Source: Halobacteriales archaeon QH_10_67_13 (GTDB lineage Archaea > Halobacteriota > Halobacteria > Halobacteriales > Haloarculaceae). Taken from it: a stretch of 10,858 bases of DNA. A program made the translations under genes and the position numbers. Below, one piece after another: positions 6,001 to 10,858 of the stretch (position 1 is the stretch's first letter; each line of letters opens with the position of its first letter). The stretch spans positions 1 through 10,858 of the forward strand of contig PXQL01000030.1 of the NCBI GenBank assembly GCA_003021335.1. Direction: 5' to 3'. The notes below the pieces were generated by a model. The model ran no database searches and was not told where the DNA came from. It saw only the letters and a program-made list of their open reading frames with translations.

Positions 6001-8502
6001 GGTCTGCCAAGTGAACGACTCGGTCGTGTTGCCGTCACCGAGCTCGACCTCGCTCGCGCCGATCACGCGACGATCGCCACTGGGCCCGGCTTCGACCACG
6101 ACCAGCCGTTCACCCTCGGCCCCGGTGTTGTTGATCGTCACGTCTATCGTGACGTCATCGTTGGGTGAAACGAACCCCGGGGCGTTGATATCGGCGATGG
6201 TAAACTCCGAACCGATCGTGAGATTCGCCTTATCGGTATTGATCGTCCCGCCGGTGCGGGGCGTAATGAAGCTCCCGTCGACGTCCACGGTGCCATCTGC
6301 GTCCTCTATGCGGGGCGGCAGTTCGAGCGTGACTTGTTCGGTGTTGCCCGGATCAAGTGCGACGCTAACCTGATCGACCGTATCGCCTCCGAGATCTGCG
6401 AGTTCGATCACGGCCTCGCCCCTGTCGGTGCCGGTATTCTCGACGGTGACGTTGAACTGCGGAGCCTCACCCGTCGGAACCTCGTAGTCGGTGTCGTCGA
6501 ATTTTAGATTGAACTCCGGGTTGAGTGCCGAGACGCTCACCTGCGTTTCGTTGGTGCCGGTGACGTTTCGGGACAGCGTCGTCAGCGACACCGACGCGTT
6601 GATGTCGACGCTCTGTCCGGCAAACCGGGACGGAACCGTCCAGTCGACCCCGATCGTTTCGTTTGCACCGGCAGCGATCGACACCTCGCGCTGGTCGATC
6701 TGGACGGTGCTGTTCGGGCCCTGCGCTTGGAGGTCAAGCACCCGACTTATCTCTTCGCTCGCTTCCGTCTCGTTGAGCGCCACGGTGACGTTTACCTGTT
6801 CGCCCTCAACCGGAGCCGTCTCATCTACTGAGACGGCATCGACGGAGACGTTTGCCGGCTTTTGACCGACGGTGAAGCTCCTGGAGACGTTGTCTACCAC
6901 TCTGCCGGTCGTGACAAACGCCGTCCACTCCGTGGGAGCAAGCGCGGCCATCGCCCGTGTCACCCCTGGCGAGTGGTTCTTTATTGTCGTCTCGTTCGCG
7001 TCGAGAGACAGCTCGCCCGAGGTGTTTCCGCTGGCCAAGATCGTCCTGTCAAGATTACTCGGGAGCGTGTTCTCTGGGAGATCGTCCGGCCAGTCGTCGT
7101 CGGGGATGAAGTACACGCCCAGCGGCATCTGCCCGGATTCGTCTCCTTTGTTTGTCACGTTGATGTCGAGCTCAATCGGCTCGCTGGGAGTATAGGTTTT
7201 GCTGGAGTTGATATGCTCGTCTTCGATGGTCACGTTGAACTGGTGAGCGTAGTTGATCGCGCCGACGTTGACCTCGGTCGAGTCGATACCGACCATCGGG
7301 TCGAAACACCCCTCCCCCTGCTCATCGAGTTCGTCGAGGATGCTGAGTCCATCTTCGGATTCTGGAGTCTCGATGACACAGACCGGCGTCGCAGAGAGGT
7401 TTGCGTCGCTCGGCGGCGTAATGTTGAACCGGTGGGCGTCGGATCCGGCGTCGACCGACTCGACCGGAGCGACCAGCGCTAGCTCGTACTTCTTGGAGAG
7501 CTCCGAGACCGACCCGTTGCCGTTGCCCGTGACGTTGAACGACCCCCAGGGCTCCTCGTCGTGGGTAATCGTGACGTTAGTGTCGGAGTCGTTGTCGTAC
7601 TTGTATGCGTAATCCGAGAGCCCGGAGTAGACGATCCCGTATGAATCAGTGGCCTCGAACGGTGGCCCCTCCGGCTCGTCTCCGTCCCACACCGCCTCGC
7701 CGACTTTACCGAAGTCGATCGTGACCGTCGAGTTGTCCGGACTCATCGACACCTCGACTGGGTCAGCCGACAGTTTTTCCCGAGCGTACCGAGCCCATCC
7801 GTCGGCGTATGCGCTGGTGATCTCGAGCGTAATGTTCGCCGGAACATTAATTGTCGGGTTGTGCTTATCCCGCGTCTGGTTGTCGACGTACTGCGCGAGT
7901 CCGGCCGCGACGGCACTGCCACCGTCGGCGCTACGGGACACCGAGAGCTCCGAGCCGCCGCGGATGTTCGCGTCGGTCACGTCCACGAACCCGAACCTGA
8001 TCCTGTCGCCGGTGAACTCGAGATACGGATCAGAACGCAGCTGCGTGAACTCGCCGTCGGGGCCCTGCTCCCAGAGCCCACCGGCTTGGTACGAGAGGAC
8101 GCTCCCGTCGGGAGACTCGTAGACGATCGCCCCCAGAGAGAAATTCTGTGGTTCGGTCTCGTTCGTCCGGTTCGCGTAATCACTCCGGGGAGTAATGTTG
8201 ATGCGGAACGTGTCTCGCTCGGTGATTTTGTACTCCCCGTCCACATCGGGGAGACTAACGTCCGAAAACTGTTCGGCCGAACCGCTCGCGACCGAGTCGA
8301 TCTGTTGATTGATCTCGTACATCGTATCCGTTCCGACCGAACTCTCGGAATCGGAGGTGAGCTGCTGGACGACGAAGGTCCCGGTTCCGATAAGAAAGAT
8401 CCCAACGACGATGGTGAGACCGATCACTAAGAGGGTGCCGTACAGCTCCGAGACACCCCGCTCTCCGCCGCTCAGCCTCCCCATGTCAGTACGGTTATTC
8501 AT
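3034..8502 (-). CDS. Giant cell-surface protein: pilin-like N-terminal anchor, CARDB/Ig-like modules and GLUG domain
   Basis: 1822 residues, very acidic. The N-terminus has a type IV pilin-like signal, GERG|VSELYG (R15-G16 then V17), followed by a hydrophobic helix to about residue 45; no other membrane segment or C-terminal PGF-type sorting tail is seen. Residues 50-540 are a beta-rich region of unknown family with one Cys pair (C375, C399). Ig-like modules resembling CARDB follow at about 547-658, 662-762, 766-865 and 866-965, each with a VTVENTG/LDPG-type signature. A GLUG domain occupies about 969-1370 (FTGTFDGQGHTIENMYID, VGGLVGGAGGTVEQVSVDG, VGGIAGW) with a second Cys pair (C969, C994). 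Four more Ig-like modules follow at about 1372-1790, then an acidic tail. Over 50 N-X-S/T sequons suggest heavy N-glycosylation. A role in adhesion or surface structure is inferred. The ATG at 8502 fits a TATA-like element; the Met at 8484 is an alternative. Confidence 0.92.
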   Translation of the reverse strand: MNNRTDMGRLSGGERGVSELYGTLLVIGLTIVVGIFLIGTGTFVVQQLTSDSESSVGTDTMYEINQQIDSVASGSAEQFSDVSLPDVDGEYKITERDTFRINITPRSDYANRTNETEPQNFSLGAIVYESPDGSVLSYQAGGLWEQGPDGEFTQLRSDPYLEFTGDRIRFGFVDVTDANIRGGSELSVSRSADGGSAVAAGLAQYVDNQTRDKHNPTINVPANITLEITSAYADGWARYAREKLSADPVEVSMSPDNSTVTIDFGKVGEAVWDGDEPEGPPFEATDSYGIVYSGLSDYAYKYDNDSDTNVTITHDEEPWGSFNVTGNGNGSVSELSKKYELALVAPVESVDAGSDAHRFNITPPSDANLSATPVCVIETPESEDGLSILDELDEQGEGCFDPMVGIDSTEVNVGAINYAHQFNVTIEDEHINSSKTYTPSEPIELDINVTNKGDESGQMPLGVYFIPDDDWPDDLPENTLPSNLDRTILASGNTSGELSLDANETTIKNHSPGVTRAMAALAPTEWTAFVTTGRVVDNVSRSFTVGQKPANVSVDAVSVDETAPVEGEQVNVTVALNETEASEEISRVLDLQAQGPNSTVQIDQREVSIAAGANETIGVDWTVPSRFAGQSVDINASVSLTTLSRNVTGTNETQVSVSALNPEFNLKFDDTDYEVPTGEAPQFNVTVENTGTDRGEAVIELADLGGDTVDQVSVALDPGNTEQVTLELPPRIEDADGTVDVDGSFITPRTGGTINTDKANLTIGSEFTIADINAPGFVSPNDDVTIDVTINNTGAEGERLVVVEAGPSGDRRVIGASEVELGDGNTTESFTWQTGSLTAADNPEVFVTTRDNNRTTSVNVASRVEIVDYEFEETDLDQDDKIETKEDKIVLQNTGDRELNPTLTLGFSETSENDTVSVTIDPNTTKTVDELDGDDLEIEDVPRTGTATLRTGDDKVSEQILVTRDGPDCANVSYEGSGTAGDPYEIENVDQLQCIDGHDEAGLDDHYVMIDDIDASGTRNWNDGDGFEPIGQQGGGQAGDAFTGTFDGQGHTIENMYIDRYDEPFVGIFAITGKFDGSGDLGKGSEIRQVKLKNISVWGMTVVGGLVGGAGGTVEQVSVDGYVESQYQQVGGIIGHGHDADANSQLVSRATVVGNSPIVINDTDEHPWQEDNVSPNLGIGGIIGGTGFDTDVSTAYSTATVKGNSSVGGIAGWTSNNPSDLRQMYWAGGNLTLEGEERVYNETERESFDENRTPGAIAGRIGESEEDEETDTIRNSVYSGRANVGDGTDNVDDNSIEISRDKMKGPQVLPTNRSDEFYEQYPGVTREDAEGTMANLNWSIWQPVYEINSSTGEIINEDFPRFAWEYDFAGEFGVEITDLPEKVTEGSTVEVEVKVTNTNSNDVTQSIRLFSDQDGNVLEDTNDTNIDGYDPAEGDGPPAKTVTFEWDVPRGTAGENRTILVKSEDDDDIVKNVSIEAPSPNFKIENITLENADNGTIAEGAQLNLTATIENTGNNSDKQVVELTYDGTTVDAETVALDPGDQNPAVNLSWQTTGVVNGTNASETVTVATDNDNQDETVTVKPQFPNLAITAPVDATDIDSQVAGTPFNTTVTLENTGSGAAISQPVRMVLESTDGSNVSYSRTVTIDSLAAGDSTTRDISTFADVSNAGEYTLRIEADDANRTISNVLVSPINLTIVETNAPVLEGQAIEITATARNPDSTPVTVDIELLVGDGSFPLDVRTDLRIDGGNTTETTFVWNTQFGDAGNRDATIKVTSIDGAARETVGIKVNEVNPVLNDATIRVPDSPIDIDLGDLQIGEDDE

Positions 8503-8527
8503 ACTACATTTTAGCTTTACTGGTCCG

Positions 8528-8533
8528 TTATCA
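8528..8533 (-). promoter_or_regulatory. TATA-like element for the surface-protein gene
   Basis: Minus strand TGATAA sits 26-31 nt before the ATG at 8502, inside a locally A+T-rich stretch (about 8503-8545). The position fits a leaderless transcript starting at MNNRTD; no Shine-Dalgarno-like sequence precedes the ATG. Confidence 0.5.
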
Positions 8534-8594
8534 GTAATTGAAATGTCCGATGAACGCGGTTACGTCGGCACGAACGGCGGCCGACGGCTCTCAA

Positions 8595-8615
8595 GCCCGG
8601 CGATTAGCTCCGGGC
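8595..8615. terminator. Hairpin across the stop codon of the DUF302 gene
   Basis: Inverted repeat gcccgg (8595-8600) and ccgggc (8610-8615) with a 9-base loop that contains the TAA stop (8604-8606) of the minus-strand gene. It is short and could be chance in GC-rich DNA, but its placement mirrors the hairpin at 3013-3037. Confidence 0.3.
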
Positions 8616-9068
8616 GGCCGGGTCCGCGCGGAGCCGATCGAAGGCCGTGTCGACGAGCCCGCCGGTTTCCTCGACGATCTCGGCCCAGACTTCGTCATCG
8701 GGCGCGAGCCTGACCAGCCGGGCGATACGCATGATCGAGACGTGGTAGATCACCTGCTCGCCGGGGGCGCGCTCCCAGACGACGAAGTTACAGGGAAAGA
8801 GCGCGCCGATCCGGTTCTCCGAGGCCGTAGGCGCCGCGTCCGCGACCCCGGGGTTGCAGGCTCCGAGGACATAATAGGGATCCCGGTCTGCGTCTACCTT
8901 CTCGTTGAGCAGCTCCGGGGGAGAGAACTCGACGGGAACACCGAACCCCACCGCCGTACAGACCGATCGGAGGCGTTCGATCGCGGTTTCGTGGTCGGTT
9001 TCAAAAACGACGCGGTGCTCGCCGAGGTCTGCGGGATCGACGGCGGTCGGATCGATCGGAGCGTCCAT
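8604..9068 (-). CDS. DUF302 domain protein
   Basis: 154 residues. The DUF302 fold spans almost the whole chain: FETDHETAIERLRSVCTAVG (22-41), a central FSPPELLNEK region, then YYVLGACNP (65-73), IGALFPCNFVVWE (87-99) and VIYHVSIMRIARLV (106-119). It has three cysteines, C37, C71 and C93. The molecular role of DUF302 is not established; related proteins are small soluble alpha/beta proteins, some found fused to or near redox or metal-handling genes. No signal peptide or membrane helix is visible, so it is probably cytoplasmic. The gene follows the DUF5789-like gene after 24 nt on the same strand and is likely co-transcribed with it. The ATG at 9068 is the first in frame with homology-like sequence. 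Confidence 0.9.
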   Translation of the reverse strand: MDAPIDPTAVDPADLGEHRVVFETDHETAIERLRSVCTAVGFGVPVEFSPPELLNEKVDADRDPYYVLGACNPGVADAAPTASENRIGALFPCNFVVWERAPGEQVIYHVSIMRIARLVRLAPDDEVWAEIVEETGGLVDTAFDRLRADPAARS

Positions 9069-9092
9069 ACGAAGGCTACGGTCCGAAGGGAA

Positions 9093-9371
9093 TCAATCCC
9101 GCGGGGACGACTCTCCGTCCTCGGCGACCGGGACCGGTCCGTCGCCGATTACGTTCCGGACCGCGGTCTCGAAGGCCTGTCGGGTGGAAAAGTACGGCTC
9201 GTCAATCTCCTCAAGGACCTCTTCAAGCGTCCGCGGGCCCTCGGGCGTGCGGATCTGCGTGTCACCCTCTCGACGGCGGATCTCGGCGGCCGAGACGCCC
9301 CAGGTGAACCGGGCCGCGATCCGAGCGAGCGGCGCGCCGTCGACGGGTCTGTGCTCTCCGAGCTCGACCAT
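9093..9371 (-). CDS. Small haloarchaeal protein, DUF5789-like
   Basis: 92 residues, recognised from memory as resembling haloarchaeal DUF5789: VELGEHRPVDGAPLARIAAR (2-21), FTWGVSAAEI, then REGDTQIRTPEGPRTLEEVL (34-53), a DEPYFSTRQAF segment (57-67) and an acidic tail. The repeated short beta and helix pattern suggests a compact cytoplasmic protein; function is unknown. The same frame stays open far upstream, to 10124, but that extension is the reverse of a convincing membrane-protein gene on the plus strand. The ATG at 9371 is therefore chosen, which leaves a 90-base divergent promoter region. The DUF302 gene is 24 nt downstream. Confidence 0.8.
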   Translation of the reverse strand: MVELGEHRPVDGAPLARIAARFTWGVSAAEIRRREGDTQIRTPEGPRTLEEVLEEIDEPYFSTRQAFETAVRNVIGDGPVPVAEDGESSPRD

Positions 9372-9430
9372 ACCGCAGGTTAGACGCCCCGATACTGACT
9401 CTTTCGGGCGTCGGACGGGCGTCTGACGGG

Positions 9431-9438
9431 TAGTTTTG
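9431..9438 (+). promoter_or_regulatory. TATA-like element for the plus-strand membrane-protein gene
   Basis: TAGTTTTG lies 24-31 nt before the ATG at 9462, in the 90-base region between divergent genes. It is the only T-rich patch there and fits leaderless transcription. Confidence 0.5.
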
Positions 9439-9461
9439 CCGAGCCAGTCCCAAACGAGGGT

Positions 9462-10157
9462 ATGACCAGTCTGACCGACATCTACGGCGGGGGCGTCGGA
9501 GCGGCGGTCCCGCGGTGGCGGCGGCGGGTCGGCGCGGCGGCGGTAGCCGCTGGCGTCGCGATGGTCGTGCTGGCGCTTGCGATCGCGGCCGGGCCGGCCG
9601 CGGAGTGGCTCGGTCACAGCGACGCCCGATCGGTCGCCGGCGTGCTCGCCGGGCTCGGGTTGCCGGTCGCGCTGTTGGGAGTGTTGCTTGCGGTGATCGG
9701 CGTCTACGCCGTGGGCGTGCTCGTCACGATCTGGTGTCTGTTCGTCGGCGTCGCGACGCTCAGCCGGCGGCGCAGGCCCGGCGAGACGGCTCGGGTCGCG
9801 GTCACCGACCGGGGAACGATCGAACTCGTCCGATCGCCCGGCGACGGGGGCGGCTCGGTCGGGCTGATCGGCTCGGCGCCGACCGGTAGGGGAACGGCCT
9901 CGACCGGCGACGCGGGCGGCCGGGAGCCCCGGGCGACCGCCGACGGTGCCGGAACGGAGTCCCGGACCACCTCGGCGCCGATCGGCCCCGACAGCTACTG
10001 TGGGAACTGCGCTCACTTCGAGTACGTCCGGGCCGACGGCGAGTTGACGCCGTACTGTCACCACCACGACCGCCTGATCGAAGACATGACCGCCTGCGAA
10101 GCCTGGACCGGTGGGCACGACCAACCGGAGTCCAGCCCGACCGGCGACGATCGGTAG
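9462..10157 (+). CDS. Haloarchaeal membrane protein with C-terminal Cys/His cluster (DUF7139-like)
   Basis: 231 residues. A short basic N-terminal stretch (PRWRRR, 17-22) is followed by a hydrophobic helix at about 23-45 and a longer hydrophobic region at about 57-98, probably two helices, ending in SRRRRPGE. This gives roughly three membrane spans with the tail likely cytoplasmic by the positive-inside rule. A Gly/Thr/Arg-rich linker (about 105-175) leads to a conserved-looking tail, YCGNCAHFEYVR (179-190), then PYCHHHDRL and MTACEAW. C180, C183, C199 and C212, with His 200-202, could bind zinc or a metal. The general layout recalls a haloarchaeal family I know as DUF7139; the number is from memory. 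It is divergent from the DUF5789-like gene and 39 nt upstream of the TFS-like frame, which it may co-express. Confidence 0.85.
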   Translation: MTSLTDIYGGGVGAAVPRWRRRVGAAAVAAGVAMVVLALAIAAGPAAEWLGHSDARSVAGVLAGLGLPVALLGVLLAVIGVYAVGVLVTIWCLFVGVATLSRRRRPGETARVAVTDRGTIELVRSPGDGGGSVGLIGSAPTGRGTASTGDAGGREPRATADGAGTESRTTSAPIGPDSYCGNCAHFEYVRADGELTPYCHHHDRLIEDMTACEAWTGGHDQPESSPTGDDR

Positions 10158-10196
10158 GTCGCCTCAGCTGATCCCGTCGAAACCCATCAATTCCAG

Positions 10197-10496
10197 ATGC
10201 GGGGTAAAACTCATCAGAATTTAATCTTGAACTTTCCCGCTCTCGATGACAAGAAACCCAGAGACGCGAGCGAGGAAGAAGGGATGGTGACGACCACCGG
10301 CCAGGAGGAGACCGAGGTCGTCGACATGAGCGAGGCAGAAACCCAGGCCCGACCGACGACCACTGCCAAGTGCCCGGAGGGTGACAACGACGAGGCCTAC
10401 TGGTACATGCGACAGATCCGCGCGGCCGACGAGAGTGAGACTCGATTTTTCGTCTGCACGGAGTGTGAACACCGCTGGCGCGAGGACGACCACTGA
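10197..10496 (+). CDS. Aberrant TFS (archaeal TFIIS-like transcript cleavage factor) lacking the N-terminal zinc ribbon
   Basis: Archaeal TFS enters the RNA polymerase funnel and stimulates RNA cleavage in stalled complexes. The C-terminal ribbon is plain: AKCPEGDNDEAYWYMRQIRA (57-76), the catalytic acidic pair D78-E79 in RAADESETRFF, then C87 and C90 in VCTECEHRWRE. The second zinc ligand is missing: the family has CPECG where this protein has C59-P-E-G62-D63. The linker (KPRDASEEEGMVTTTGQEE) matches TFS, but the first zinc ribbon that should precede it is replaced by about 19 unrelated residues (MRGKTHQNLILNFPALDDK). The true start may be Met30 at 10284. That ATG has GAGG at 10272-10275, 8 nt upstream, and a TATA-like TTTAAT at 10220-10225. 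It could be a regulatory paralogue or a decaying copy. Confidence 0.8.
   Translation: MRGKTHQNLILNFPALDDKKPRDASEEEGMVTTTGQEETEVVDMSEAETQARPTTTAKCPEGDNDEAYWYMRQIRAADESETRFFVCTECEHRWREDDH
10220..10225 (+). promoter_or_regulatory. TATA-like element inside the 5' part of the TFS-like frame
   Basis: TTTAAT within the A+T-rich run cagaatttaatcttgaac. A transcript starting about 25 nt downstream (near 10250) would exclude the ATG at 10197 and make the ATG at 10284 the first usable start, giving a 70-residue protein with only the C-terminal ribbon. Confidence 0.4.
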
Positions 10497-10499
10497 CGG

Positions 10500-10858
10500 A
10501 TGCCGACGCCGCCGGCGGTTCCCGAGAGCCGGCTCGCCGAGGCCGGCTTCACCCTCGCCGAGGAGTCAGTCGAGGTGATCTTCGAGCTCTCGAAGGTCCG
10601 GGTGACCGGAGCGACCCGGCGCTACGAGGACGCCGGGGCCCGTGAGGCGTTGCGCACCGCGACCGACGGCGAGATCGACCGGATGGTCCGGTTTTTCGCC
10701 GCGACCGGACTCGACTTTCGCCCGTCGCTGCCGCCCGGCGGCGTCTCGGCGATCGCGCCGATGATCCGCTCGGAGGCGATCGCCGCCTTCGAGACCCGGC
10801 TCGAAGACCGCGGACTCGTCGAGGTCCGGCGCCGTCGGACCGACCGGCGGACGGTCGG
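10500..10858 (+). CDS. Unrecognised soluble protein, N-terminal 119 residues, runs off the window
   Basis: An ATG at 10500, only 3 nt after the TFS-like stop, opens a frame that stays open to the window end. It begins MPTPPAVPESRLAEAGFTLA. Visible segments are a helix-like EESVEVIFELSKVRVTGATR (21-40), ALRTATDGEIDRMVRFFAAT and, near the end, EAIAAFETRLEDRGLVEVRR followed by an Arg-rich stretch. It shows GC-rich haloarchaeal codon use, with no signal peptide or membrane helix. I do not recognise the family. Tight spacing implies co-translation with the TFS-like gene, so a link to transcription or RNA is possible but unproven. Confidence 0.75.
   Translation, partial: MPTPPAVPESRLAEAGFTLAEESVEVIFELSKVRVTGATRRYEDAGAREALRTATDGEIDRMVRFFAATGLDFRPSLPPGGVSAIAPMIRSEAIAAFETRLEDRGLVEVRRRRTDRRTV

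Noticed and set aside
6862..7482. 206-residue plus-strand open frame inside the surface-protein gene
   Set aside because: Antisense to a continuous 1822-codon gene with clear domains. The opposite frame stays open because of the GC-skewed codons.
9372..10124. Long minus-strand open frame extending the DUF5789-like gene to 343 residues
   Set aside because: The extension is Arg/Pro/Asp-rich low-complexity sequence opposite a plus-strand gene with clear membrane helices and a conserved-looking Cys/His tail. It is a GC-rich shadow frame.
1..10858. CRISPR array, prophage or defence system
   Set aside because: No regularly spaced repeats, Cas, phage structural, nuclease, toxin or transposase genes were seen; genes are housekeeping, surface or small conserved families.

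Overview
The window looks like the chromosome of a haloarchaeon (class Halobacteria). The DNA is GC-rich: hand counts give 43/60 G+C at 601-660, 37/60 at 6361-6420, and only 30/60 at 4621-4680. The proteins are acidic. Recognisable families are an archaeal tyrosyl-tRNA synthetase, a TFS/TFIIS-like zinc ribbon, DUF302, a DUF5789-like protein and a secreted giant with a type IV pilin-like start. Several genes have a TATA-like element about 26 bases before the start codon and no clear ribosome binding site, as expected for leaderless transcripts.

Left part, all minus strand. Positions 1-721 hold a scrambled, partial glutamine-dependent NAD+ synthetase-type amidohydrolase. It carries a 99-base exact direct repeat (1-99 = 522-620) and has lost the catalytic-Glu segment; this is a broken gene or an assembly artefact at a contig end. 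Next come a 66-residue putative zinc-binding protein (818-1018), a degenerate tRNA-Gly(UCC) of 57 nt (1088-1144), a Trm9/ALKBH8-like tRNA methyltransferase (1170-1862) and tyrS (1852-2892). The last two overlap by 11 nt, so they form a translation-related operon.

Centre, minus strand. A single 1822-residue gene (3034-8502) encodes a surface protein. It has a pilin-like N-terminal anchor, a beta-rich ectodomain, about eight Ig/CARDB-like modules and, between the fourth and fifth of these, a GLUG beta-helix-like domain of about 400 residues. It has well over 50 N-glycosylation sequons. DNA for the GLUG part is visibly richer in A+T, which suggests a swapped-in module.

Right part. A DUF302 protein and a DUF5789-like small protein lie on the minus strand. 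They are divergent from a plus-strand set: a membrane protein with a C-terminal Cys/His cluster, an aberrant TFS-like protein lacking its N-terminal zinc ribbon and one zinc ligand of its C-terminal ribbon, and an unrecognised protein that starts 3 nt later and runs off the window.

I see no CRISPR array, transposase, toxin-antitoxin or phage gene. The best candidates for something new are the altered TFS paralogue with its downstream partner, and the giant pilin-anchored GLUG/CARDB protein. The nadE-like rearrangement and the truncated tRNA should first be checked as possible assembly errors.
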